Below, piece after piece: positions 1 through 7,934 of a stretch of DNA of 64,000 nt (its first letter is position 1; every line of letters begins with the position of its first letter). The translations under genes were made by a program, and so were the position numbers. Source of the DNA: an uncultured Lachnospiraceae bacterium (GTDB taxonomy: Bacteria > Bacillota > Clostridia > Lachnospirales > Lachnospiraceae); NCBI GenBank assembly GCA_910583615.1, contig CAJTXP010000003.1, positions 121,650 through 185,649 of the forward strand, written 5' to 3'. The notes beneath the pieces were generated by a model. The model was not told where the DNA came from. It worked only from the letters and a program-made list of their open reading frames with translations, and ran no database searches.

Positions 1-326
1 TCCATGTCATCAGCGGCAGTTCCGGAAGGCACAGCGGCATCTGCCCGTTCTTCATAGGAGTCAACCATGGAGGTAAGTTCTTCCATCGTATGTGTTGTGG
101 AGAGCTCGTCGGAACCGCCTGAAGGTACTGAACTGTCCTCTTCAGGAGCGGCGGTATCAGAGGCAGTTTCTGTTGACAGCTGCTGTTCCAGATCGCTGAT
201 CTGCTGCTGAAGCTGCAGGATCTGTTCCTGTAATGCTTCTGTTTCAGCGGTTGTATTACCGGACGTGCATCCGGACAGGGAAAGAGCAGCTGCAGTGCCA
301 AAGATAAGCAGATATTTTTGCTTCAT
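1..326 (-). CDS. Lipoprotein, 5' part only (cut by window edge)
   Basis: The gene starts at an ATG at 324-326 behind a GCGAGG ribosome binding site and runs off the left edge. The first 20 residues are a lipoprotein signal peptide: a Lys-containing n-region, a hydrophobic stretch and the lipobox LSGC. The mature N-terminus would be an acylated Cys on the outer face of the membrane. After it comes a Gln/Leu/Glu-rich stretch with coiled-coil character, then a Ser/Thr/Asp/Glu-rich linker. The functional domain lies outside the window, so the role is unknown. It is divergent from the PRTase gene at 446, with about 120 bp between the starts. Confidence 0.75.
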   Translation of the reverse strand, partial: MKQKYLLIFGTAAALSLSGCTSGNTTAETEALQEQILQLQQQISDLEQQLSTETASDTAAPEEDSSVPSGGSDELSTTHTMEELTSMVDSYEERADAAVPSGTAADDM

Positions 327-445
327 TTTGTTTTCCTCGCTTTGCTGGTATGATCAGGATGTTAGTATACACTAAAATCAGGAAAAATAAAAGTGTCCGG
401 CGTTCATATTTTGTAAAATATTTTAAAAAGTCTGGAGGTATCACT

Positions 446-1591
446 GTGAAAGGAACTCAGGAAAGACAGGGCGGTCTTGTAAAATATACAGAAGAAGAAC
501 TGGTGGCAGTCGCCAGGCGGGAGAATAATGAGAAAAGAAAATATCTGGTGGTCAACCGGCTGCAGGGAAAGCACGTGCCGGTCAGCCCTCAAAAAGCGCT
601 TCGGCTGTTCGGCTGTCTGGCAGACCTTCTTCTTTGCGGGTACACAGGAGAAAAACTGCTTCTCATAGGCTTTGCAGAGACTGCCACGGCCATCGGCGCA
701 GCAGTGGCAGAGAAACTGGGAGCGCTCTATATACAAACTACCAGAGAGCAGATGGAAGGCGTGGAATATTTTTACTTTTCAGAACAGCACAGTCATGCGA
801 CAGAGCAGAAGCTGGTAAAAGATGATCTGGATCTGGCAGTGAAGACTGTGGATCGGATCATTTTTATAGAAGATGAAATTACCACCGGAAATACCATAAA
901 AAACATCATAGAGCTTCTCAGGAAAGCATATCCGGATCGTCTTGAGTTTTCTGCGGCTTCACTGCTGAACGGCATGACTGCGCCATATCAAAAGGAATAT
1001 GAGGAAAACGGGATCCGTCTTCACTGGCTTTTGAAAACCTGTCATGAGACCTTTGGCGAACGGGTTGCAGGCTTTCGCGGAGATGGAATATATCATGGCT
1101 GCGAATGCAGTGTTCCGTCTGTAATTCCAGAGGAATACCGCATATCCGGCTGCCAGAATGCCCGCAGGCTGACGGACGGAAAGAAGTATGGGAGTGCATG
1201 CAGGCGGATGGGGCGTGAGGCTCTGGACCGGCTGAGTCCGGTCAGCGGGGAACGGATCCTTGTGATCGGCACGGAGGAATTTATGTACCCGGCGCTGGTG
1301 CTGGCATGCATGCTGGAGGAAAAAGGGGTTCAGGTCCGGTGCCACTCTACAACCCGAAGCCCCATTCTGGTCAGTAAGGAAGAAGCATACCCGTTACATG
1401 AGCGATATGAGTTGCGAAGCCTTTATGACAGCCATAGAACGACATTTTTGTATGATCTGTCCGCATATGACAGAGTGTGCATTGTAACAGATGCAGGAGA
1501 GGAAAAAAAAGAAGGCCTGTATTCGCTGCTTCATGCGCTTGTCTCCTGCGGCAATGACAGGATTTATGTGATAAGGTGGTGCCAGGCATGA
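446..1591 (+). CDS. Phosphoribosyltransferase with C-terminal TRSP domain (Ter-associated)
   Basis: A 381-residue protein starting at GTG 446, chosen because GGAGG lies six bases upstream; an in-frame ATG at 350 has no ribosome binding site. The N-terminal half is a type I phosphoribosyltransferase fold; the PRPP-binding loop reads IEDEITTGNT near residues 139-148. The C-terminal half carries the TRSP motif at residues 303-306 that names that domain. Proteins of this architecture belong to the biosynthetic module of tellurium-resistance (Ter) gene clusters, proposed to make a nucleoside-like metabolite; the substrate is not known. Its stop overlaps the start of the StiP gene (ATGA), so the two are translationally coupled, and the Ter core operon follows a little downstream. 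Confidence 0.85.
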   Translation: MKGTQERQGGLVKYTEEELVAVARRENNEKRKYLVVNRLQGKHVPVSPQKALRLFGCLADLLLCGYTGEKLLLIGFAETATAIGAAVAEKLGALYIQTTREQMEGVEYFYFSEQHSHATEQKLVKDDLDLAVKTVDRIIFIEDEITTGNTIKNIIELLRKAYPDRLEFSAASLLNGMTAPYQKEYEENGIRLHWLLKTCHETFGERVAGFRGDGIYHGCECSVPSVIPEEYRISGCQNARRLTDGKKYGSACRRMGREALDRLSPVSGERILVIGTEEFMYPALVLACMLEEKGVQVRCHSTTRSPILVSKEEAYPLHERYELRSLYDSHRTTFLYDLSAYDRVCIVTDAGEEKKEGLYSLLHALVSCGNDRIYVIRWCQA

Positions 1592-2637
1592 GAAGCTCCT
1601 ATAAAAAAGAAGATGTGATATGGCTGTTAAAGGATATTACCGGTCTTGTAGAGCCGGAACCGGCGGAAGTAAGAGAGCGTCTGATTCAGTCCGGCAGGCA
1701 TTACTGCGAGATGCTGCCGCTGGAATATGTACCTGGCTCCGCCTACATGAAGACTTATGAACAGGCTTTGAAACATTTTGCGGCGCCGGTGGCAGCGGCG
1801 GTAAAAAGGCTTTCTGATAAGATCATGGAGAACAGGGGAAGATCTGTTGTGCTTGTTTCTCTGGCAAGGGCGGGAACTCCTGTCGGAATTCTGATCAAAC
1901 ACTGTATCATGCAGAAATACGGGATATCGGTTCCTCACTACTCCATATCCATTATCAGGGGAAGGGGGATCGATCACAACGCCATGGATTTTCTTCTGAG
2001 CCGGTATCAGGGGGAGCAGCTTCTTTTCGTGGACGGGTGGATCGGGAAAGGAGCGATCTTAGGTGAACTGAAAAAAGAGATGGAAGCCTATGAAGGAGTC
2101 TTGCCGGAACTGGCGGTCCTGGCGGATCCTGCCAATATGACAGAACTCTGCGGCACTCATGAGGATATTCTGATTCCCAGTTCCTGTCTGAACAGTACCG
2201 TATCCGGTCTGGTCAGCCGGACTTTTCTGAGGAGCGATATCATTGGACCAAAAGATTTTCATGGTGCGGTATTCTATGGAGAACTGACGGATTCCGATCT
2301 GTCTGAAAATTTTATCCGGACGATCGAAGCAGAATTTGGGAAAGATAACGTGATAGAAGAACGCTCAGTGGAAGGACGGGGAATTGACGAAGTCAAAGAT
2401 ATTGCCCGGCGGTTCGAAATCCAGGACATCAATTTCATCAAGCCGGGTATCGGAGAGACAACCAGGGTACTGCTTCGCAGAATACCCTGGAAAATACTGA
2501 TTCGGGAGGGATCCTGGAACGATCCGTCTCTGATACATCTGATCCGGCTGGCAGAAGAAAAACAGGTGCCGGTAGAATATTATCCGCTCAGACATTATAA
2601 AGCCTGCGGACTGATCAGAAAGCTGGCAGATACGTAG
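1588..2637 (+). CDS. StiP-family protein (PRTase-like domain plus PELOTA RNA-binding-like domain)
   Basis: A 349-residue protein. Start ATG 1588 overlaps the preceding stop and has AGGTGG upstream; an in-frame GTG at 1576 is less likely. The N-terminal region has a PRTase-like layout: LVSLARAGTP near residues 90-100, SIIRGRGID, then FVDGWIGKGAI in the place of the PRPP loop. The last 100 or so residues resemble the PELOTA-type RNA-binding domain found in this family. Databases label the family cysteine protease StiP, but comparative genomics of Ter systems treats it as the second PRTase of the biosynthetic module. The actual reaction is not established. It is convergent with the CitE-like gene, with 31 bp between them and no clear terminator. 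Confidence 0.82.
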   Translation: MRSSYKKEDVIWLLKDITGLVEPEPAEVRERLIQSGRHYCEMLPLEYVPGSAYMKTYEQALKHFAAPVAAAVKRLSDKIMENRGRSVVLVSLARAGTPVGILIKHCIMQKYGISVPHYSISIIRGRGIDHNAMDFLLSRYQGEQLLFVDGWIGKGAILGELKKEMEAYEGVLPELAVLADPANMTELCGTHEDILIPSSCLNSTVSGLVSRTFLRSDIIGPKDFHGAVFYGELTDSDLSENFIRTIEAEFGKDNVIEERSVEGRGIDEVKDIARRFEIQDINFIKPGIGETTRVLLRRIPWKILIREGSWNDPSLIHLIRLAEEKQVPVEYYPLRHYKACGLIRKLADT

Positions 2638-2668
2638 GTCTGGCGCATATTCGGTATCGTGCCTGTCT

Positions 2669-3628
2669 TTAACGGATACCATAGGCTGTTGACAGCAGGA
2701 GGATCCGCTTCGCCCAGTTGGAATGCACTTTATATTCGTTCATGCGTTCGCGGGAGGCGGATCCGGATACCAGGCTGGGGGATGCTTTATCCCACTCCAG
2801 AATAGATCTGGCATCTGCCAGGTCTTTTTCTGACACTTGATAGGCCTCATTGACCAGCTGGATCTGTTTTGGATGGATGACGGTCTTGCCGGTAAAGCCG
2901 CACAGCCGGTCTTCCTTCAGTTCCTGTTTAAATCCTTTCTTCCAGTGCTTTCCGCGATAATATTCCCATACGGGGCCGGAGACCACATAATTTTTCCCAA
3001 AGACTGCAATAATATCTGAAAAAATGTCGGAAATGGCCCGAATGCTGTGGATGGATTCTTTCGGGCTCCGCCGGAATCCATAGATGTGGCACAGATCGTT
3101 GCCGCCTACACGCACATTGAGTACCAGTTCTTCCATGGAATCCAGTTTTTCTTTCAGACCATACAGGAGCTCGTGGCGGGTTCTGAGATCTGTAAGAGCC
3201 GGATCCTCCAGAATCGGCATCATATAGAGCGTTTTTTTGGAATTCTGGTTGGCAGCCAGGATCGCTTCCATGTAGGAATCTGCATTTTTGAAAGAAAATT
3301 TCGGAAGTATGAAGCCGCTCATCAGACGTGTGTCATTCTCCAGAAGGCGGAGCAGTTTTCCGATCTGCTGCGGATTCCGTACTCTTACAAAGATTCCGGG
3401 ACGGAAAAAATGTTTTTTTTCGGAAGCTGCCTGAAGTGCTTTCACAGTGGCGACAAGCTGCTGTTCCGCGGCCTCCACGTGATGGTCGGAGATCGTATCC
3501 TCCAGGCACAGTGCCAGAGAATAGTGTACTCCAAAACGTTCCTGAATCAGAGAATCAGCAATCCCCGTATGATTGGCGGGGCAGTATAAAAGCGGTCCCA
3601 CGCTGTAATATAATACTGAATCTTTCAT
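2669..3628 (-). CDS. HpcH/HpaI aldolase / citrate lyase beta-like C-C lyase (Ter-associated)
   Basis: A 319-residue member of the CitE / HpcH-HpaI superfamily, a TIM barrel that uses Mg2+ and usually cleaves or forms C-C bonds next to a CoA ester or keto acid. Visible family signatures are CLEDTI near the N-terminus, RVRNPQ, PILEDP, the metal-site region LNVRVGGNDL and the C-terminal GFTGKTVIHPKQ. I chose ATG 3628; AGGAG sits 13 bases upstream, which is long, and an in-frame ATG at 3649 is the alternative. CitE-like lyases are recurrent partners of the Ter PRTase/StiP pair, so this probably belongs to the same module although it is on the opposite strand. Its upstream region contains a palindromic repeat. 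Confidence 0.83.
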   Translation of the reverse strand: MKDSVLYYSVGPLLYCPANHTGIADSLIQERFGVHYSLALCLEDTISDHHVEAAEQQLVATVKALQAASEKKHFFRPGIFVRVRNPQQIGKLLRLLENDTRLMSGFILPKFSFKNADSYMEAILAANQNSKKTLYMMPILEDPALTDLRTRHELLYGLKEKLDSMEELVLNVRVGGNDLCHIYGFRRSPKESIHSIRAISDIFSDIIAVFGKNYVVSGPVWEYYRGKHWKKGFKQELKEDRLCGFTGKTVIHPKQIQLVNEAYQVSEKDLADARSILEWDKASPSLVSGSASRERMNEYKVHSNWAKRILLLSTAYGIR

Positions 3629-3664
3629 AAAATAGAATTTACTCCTCATATTAATCGCAGGCAA

Positions 3665-3736
3665 TGGGGCTGGTGCAAAACGCCACTGCCTGTGTGAAAA
3701 ACACACAGGCAGGAACGTGTTTTGCACCAGTCCCCC
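3665..3736. repeat. Short palindromic repeat, family A, copy 1
   Basis: A nested hairpin: outer arms begin GGGGCTGGTGCAAAAC and end with the complement, inner arms are GCCTGTGTG and CACACAGGC around a four-base loop. The same design recurs at 18962, 25201 and 32394, with a short form at 50642. This copy lies upstream of the CitE-like gene rather than after a gene. Confidence 0.85.
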
Positions 3737-3868
3737 TGTGTTATGGTGTTTGATTCAGTATAACACAAAAATGACAGACTGAAAACAGGGAGATTTACAG
3801 ATCCGCAGTCTGGATCAAATACCATACCCCGCCGATGATCCCGAAATCTTATATAACAGAATAAAACA

Positions 3869-3903
3869 GAGCGGCGTTCCGTATAAAGGAAGGCCGCTTT
3901 TGT
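3869..3903. terminator. Hairpin with partial T-run in the gap before the Ter operon
   Basis: Arms GCGGC.TTCC and GGAA.GCCGC surround a GTATAAA loop and are followed by TTTTG on the + strand. It is a terminator-like hairpin with no obvious gene immediately upstream on either strand. It may insulate the Ter promoter. The rest of 3737-4049 holds only the direct repeats and promoter listed next. Confidence 0.4.
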
Positions 3904-3985
3904 GCTGTAAGCATTGTTTTTCATACGTTAACCGATGTCAGGCGTCCCGGGCGGCGTGGGCGTAATCCGTAACCTGTACGCAGTT

Positions 3986-4013
3986 ATGGTTATAAAAACA
4001 TGGTTATAAAAAC
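3986..4013 (+). repeat. Two adjacent 14-bp direct repeats upstream of the Ter promoter
   Basis: The unit ATGGTTATAAAAAC occurs twice back to back (3986-3999 and 4000-4013), ending 37 bp before the -10 box at 4050. The place is right for an activator or response-regulator site controlling the Ter operon; no regulator is known. Confidence 0.7.
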
Positions 4014-4026
4014 ATACATAAAATCA

Positions 4027-4055
4027 TAGTAATTATTTTGATGATATGGTATAAT
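4027..4055 (+). promoter_or_regulatory. Ter operon promoter (extended -10)
   Basis: Perfect TATAAT at 4050-4055 preceded by TGG (extended -10), with a poor -35 (TAGTAA) 17 bp upstream. A strong -10 with a weak -35 suits an activated promoter. It also argues against translation starting at the ATG inside the -10 box (4054). Confidence 0.7.
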
Positions 4056-4149
4056 GTCACCAACTGGAGCGAAGCGGAAGTTGATGACCTGCGCGGGCAT
4101 CAGCGAGTCTGGACCTGCAGGCAAAGAAAAGGGTATGCGTGAAGGAATC

Positions 4150-5646
4150 ATGAAGATAAGACATAATGTAAAGAACGTCTCTTCTATAAGTGCATTTGCG
4201 GATATCAGAGGAGGATTCGGAGAAGACGGCAAGGACGTGTATTTTATCCGGATGCTTGGAATGGATGCCGCATATTTGGATGAGATCAGGAAGATGGACC
4301 GGCTTTTGTCGGAACAGGCAGCAAAAGGACAGGGGAAATACCAGAGGCTGTCGGAACTTCCCAGGCTGGTTTCGTCGGAAGATGTGAATTATTATTCGGG
4401 ATGTTATGAAAACTGGAACAGAAACGGCAGAAGGACACTGGAACTGAAGGTCTCGGGACAGAATGAGACGCTGAAAGAGTTTTTGGGAGCCGCGTGCAGC
4501 GAGGCAGTCCGCCTGTTTGGTCAGGCGACGCCTCATTCCAGTGTTTCCATGGAGAAGAATTTTGCGGTAAAGCTGATGTTCTGGGCGGACCGGGCGGTAA
4601 AAGAGCTGCTGCAGGGATTTTGCCCGGAGGACAGGATGAAGCTGGTAATGCCGAATGTCACAAAGAAGCAGGAATATCTGTTTGCCTGTTTTATGTCTTA
4701 TCTGGGAGTGGATGTGCTGCTTCTTCAGTATCAGTCGGATATTGATGCACAGCTTGAACGGCTGAATCTGTCGAAGAAGGCGGAGCTTGGAGCGTTTGGT
4801 GCCTGCAGCCTGCCGGCATATGAGCCGTATGTTCCAGCCCCGGCGGTGCCGCCTCATACGGAACGAAGGAATAACCGGCCTGCAGCAGCCAGGGAGCGGA
4901 AACCACTGGAGGTACGCAGAGCGGGAGAGAACAGAGGGCAGGCTCCGGGAACCGGCCGTCAGGAACGCATGCCGCAGAGAACAGGAAGGACAGTCCCTGA
5001 TGCCGGACAGGCGCAGAGAAATCAGGCGGGTTCCGGCAGCAGAGGGACGGATGTGCGCAGGGAACTGGATTTTGAAGAACTGGCGCTTCTGGCTTCTTCT
5101 GTGGTAATGATTTCTGTTCATGATAAAAAAGGCGAAGTGCTTGGAAACGGTTCCGGCATTATGATCGGAGAAGGCGGCTACATACTGACGAACCATCATG
5201 TAGCCAGCGGCGGAAGGTTTTATTCTGTCCGGATCGAGGATGATAATACGATCTATAAAACGGATGAGGTGATCAAGTACAATTCCGTGCTGGATCTGGC
5301 AGTGATCCGGATCGACCGGAGACTTAAGCCGCTCCGGATTTATGCAGGAGGCAGAAAGCTGGTCAGGGGACAGAAGGTAGTTGCCATTGGCAGTCCGCTG
5401 GGACTGTTCAATTCTGTTTCCGACGGTATCATATCCGGTTTTCGGGTGATTAATGATGTGGACATGATCCAGTTTACGGCGCCCATCTCCCATGGAAGTT
5501 CCGGCGGAGCAGTTTTGAATATGTACGGAGAAGTGATTGGAATCAGCACGGCAGGTTTTGATAATGGGCAGAATATAAATCTGGCGGTAGGGTATGAATT
5601 TATCACTCAGTTCGTCAGTGGATTTACAGGACAGTATGGAAAGTGA
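4150..5646 (+). CDS. YceG-like domain fused to HtrA/trypsin-like serine protease
   Basis: A 498-residue protein from ATG 4150 (GAAGGA just upstream; in-frame ATGs at 4054 and 4135 are less likely because 4054 lies in the -10 box). Residues 1-205 resemble a repeat unit of the neighbouring YceG protein, including a segment ending GVDVLLLQYQSD at about 135-199. A long Pro/Arg/Gly/Gln-rich linker follows. Residues 300-498 are a chymotrypsin-fold protease of HtrA type with an intact triad: His350 in TNHHVA, Asp382 in LDLAVI and Ser451 in GSSGGA. No signal peptide, membrane segment or PDZ domain is seen, so it should act in the cytoplasm. It is the first gene of the Ter operon. The target is unknown; a role in activating or shedding YceG or TerD complexes is inference. 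Confidence 0.82.
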   Translation: MKIRHNVKNVSSISAFADIRGGFGEDGKDVYFIRMLGMDAAYLDEIRKMDRLLSEQAAKGQGKYQRLSELPRLVSSEDVNYYSGCYENWNRNGRRTLELKVSGQNETLKEFLGAACSEAVRLFGQATPHSSVSMEKNFAVKLMFWADRAVKELLQGFCPEDRMKLVMPNVTKKQEYLFACFMSYLGVDVLLLQYQSDIDAQLERLNLSKKAELGAFGACSLPAYEPYVPAPAVPPHTERRNNRPAAARERKPLEVRRAGENRGQAPGTGRQERMPQRTGRTVPDAGQAQRNQAGSGSRGTDVRRELDFEELALLASSVVMISVHDKKGEVLGNGSGIMIGEGGYILTNHHVASGGRFYSVRIEDDNTIYKTDEVIKYNSVLDLAVIRIDRRLKPLRIYAGGRKLVRGQKVVAIGSPLGLFNSVSDGIISGFRVINDVDMIQFTAPISHGSSGGAVLNMYGEVIGISTAGFDNGQNINLAVGYEFITQFVSGFTGQYGK

Positions 5647-5658
5647 AGTTACGGATGT

Positions 5659-7932
5659 ATGTTTAAACACAGAAGGCTACAGAACCTGGACGATTATTTT
5701 GCAGCGCTGGATCAGAGACCGGAGAGAGGGATCTATTTCTACCGGATCAACGGATATAACGAAAAGATCCGCATTTTCCTTGGGAGGTATTATGAGGCGG
5801 CGGGAAAAAACGGCGTCATCATAGAAGGAAGAATTCCCAATCCTGAAGAGAAACAGCTTCATTATTATGAAGAGATCATGGGCAGAGAATTTCGGATGGA
5901 TGCCGGTTTTATCGAAAAAAGTCTGAGAAAATGGCTGCCCAGAATGAATGAGGAACAGAGAGGCCGGGTGGCCTCTTCGATCTGTGATACGCTGTCGGAC
6001 ATGCAGAAGTCGGGCAAGAATGTCAACATTCTGAAAAATGCCTACATCAAGTTCATGTGCTGGCTGTATTACAGATTTGAACGGATCGTAAACCGTCTGG
6101 GCGAGAAGGAGATTCCGAAGATTCTGTATGAAGGAGCGGTCAGCGCTTATGAACTGAAGGTTCTGGACATACTGGCAAAAGCGGGAAGCGATATTATACT
6201 GCTGCAGCAGGAGGGAGACCAGAATTATCTGAAGCTGGATCCGGCAGGCACTCTGTCCTGTATTCTCAAGATGCCGGATATGGAATCTTTTCCGGAAGGA
6301 TTCGGTATTCGGTATCTGCACAGGGAACTGGAAAAAAGATGGAGCCGGGAAAAGCTTTATGGAGGCGGACCGTCGGTCACCAACTGTACCAATGCCTGGA
6401 TTGAGGGAAAAGGGCTGGAGGATATTTTAAAGGAAAGTTCAAAGAGGGGAACGGACAGCCGTTTTTTCTATAACTGTTTTATCAGAATCAACGGCGTGGA
6501 GGACAAAGCCGCTTATCTGAATGAACTGTATCAGTTCCAGTTAAAACTTGTGAACAGTAAGAGAAAGCTTCTGATTTTGGAGGGGGAGATTCCCTGTCCG
6601 ACGATGGAGGAGATCAAAGCGGTCTCCAGGAAGAATTACAGGGATCAGGAGCAGATGATTTCGGATCTTTCCGGAGAAATTCATTATACTGCAGGTGCAG
6701 AACTGGAAAAGCTGATGAGAAAAGCTTTTATTGAGGTTCTTTCAGAAGCGTCAGAACGGTCGGAAGAGAATCTGAACAGGCTTACGAATCATGCAGTGTA
6801 TCTGTTGTGCTGGCTCAGGCGGTATACGCCGGAACTGTTCGGCAGCTGGAAATATCCGGAAACCGGGTGTTTTATATATCTGGGAGGCCTGAAAAACGGG
6901 AAGGAAGCCATGTTTGTAAAACTGCTGTCCAGGCTTCCTGTAGATGTGCTCCTGCTGAAGCCGGACAGGGATGCCGTGTGCAGTCTTGAGGATCATGGCC
7001 TTTATGAGATAAATTACGAACAGTCTCTGACCGTCAGACATTTTCCCAAAGAAGGACAGGATATCCGAATGGGGACGGCTGCCTATCATGCCGAACGGGA
7101 ACTGGATGAGGTTATGTACCAGGATTCCGGAATATACCGTAACCAGCAGTATGACAGGGCGGTATCCGTATCTCTTCAGACCATGTATGAGGAGATTTTC
7201 ATTCTCTGGAATCAGGAAATCAAGTACCGGCCGAACTTTGCCGTTACCAATGGAGTGGTCAGTATTCCGGTTATTTTTGCAAAAGTGTCGGGTATAAAGG
7301 ATGGACAGATCAACCAGTACTGGACGGACATCCATACCCTTGTGACGGCAGATACCTTTGTGATCCGGCAGGTTCCGCATATCAATCCGACGGATCCCAA
7401 CCCGGTCAAAGCGCATGCGGCAGAATTTTTTAAAAACCGGAAGCTTCAGAAGGCAAAGATCAGGGCGCATGCCTGCTATTCGTACGGATTTTTAAGAGAA
7501 GAAATACAGGAACATATTCTGGAAAAGCTGCAGCTTCTGATTGATCAGAGGCTCATCAGAGGAACTTTTGAGAACGGTGCAGAATATACAATCATCTCTG
7601 TAGTGCTGAATCTGGAAAAAGAGATTCTAAGGCTGCTTCAGAGATTTGATTTCACAAAGAAAAATCCGAAGCTGATCTATATTCATACGACAGAGGCGAT
7701 GATCTCTCTGGAGGACAGTATTCTGACCGCTTTTTTAAGCCTGGCAGGATTTGATGTGGTGTTTTTCGTCCCCACCGGATATCAGTGCATCGAAAAGTAT
7801 TTTAACCGGGAAATTGTGGAGGAGCATCAGGCGGGGGAATATCTGTACGATCTGCAGGTACCGTCTTTTAAGGCGGCTCCGCCTAATACACGGCGTTCAT
7901 GGCGTGAAATTATATTTAAGAGAGGTAATTGA
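5659..7932 (+). CDS. yceG: YceG family protein (Ter biosynthetic module)
   Basis: A 757-residue protein that I assign to the YceG family of Bacillus-type Ter operons by its own repeats and by its position before telA and terD. Three internal repeat units can be seen around residues 103-195, 367-444 and 647-718. Each has a helix, a short strand and a motif such as LPVDVLLLKPDRD or AGFDVVFFVPTGY. The preceding protease fusion carries a fourth unit. It is soluble, with no signal peptide. The family's biochemistry is unknown; it has been called a putative component of the Ter biosynthetic module. The gene begins 12 bp after the protease gene with a weak ribosome binding site, suggesting coupling, and ends against telA. 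It is longer than its Bacillus relative. Confidence 0.85.
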   Translation: MFKHRRLQNLDDYFAALDQRPERGIYFYRINGYNEKIRIFLGRYYEAAGKNGVIIEGRIPNPEEKQLHYYEEIMGREFRMDAGFIEKSLRKWLPRMNEEQRGRVASSICDTLSDMQKSGKNVNILKNAYIKFMCWLYYRFERIVNRLGEKEIPKILYEGAVSAYELKVLDILAKAGSDIILLQQEGDQNYLKLDPAGTLSCILKMPDMESFPEGFGIRYLHRELEKRWSREKLYGGGPSVTNCTNAWIEGKGLEDILKESSKRGTDSRFFYNCFIRINGVEDKAAYLNELYQFQLKLVNSKRKLLILEGEIPCPTMEEIKAVSRKNYRDQEQMISDLSGEIHYTAGAELEKLMRKAFIEVLSEASERSEENLNRLTNHAVYLLCWLRRYTPELFGSWKYPETGCFIYLGGLKNGKEAMFVKLLSRLPVDVLLLKPDRDAVCSLEDHGLYEINYEQSLTVRHFPKEGQDIRMGTAAYHAERELDEVMYQDSGIYRNQQYDRAVSVSLQTMYEEIFILWNQEIKYRPNFAVTNGVVSIPVIFAKVSGIKDGQINQYWTDIHTLVTADTFVIRQVPHINPTDPNPVKAHAAEFFKNRKLQKAKIRAHACYSYGFLREEIQEHILEKLQLLIDQRLIRGTFENGAEYTIISVVLNLEKEILRLLQRFDFTKKNPKLIYIHTTEAMISLEDSILTAFLSLAGFDVVFFVPTGYQCIEKYFNREIVEEHQAGEYLYDLQVPSFKAAPPNTRRSWREIIFKRGN

Positions 7933-7934
7933 GA

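Noticed and set aside
4057..5670. Minus-strand 537-codon frame opposite the protease fusion
   Set aside because: It is antisense to a gene with clear domains, lacks a ribosome binding site and has no recognisable motif.
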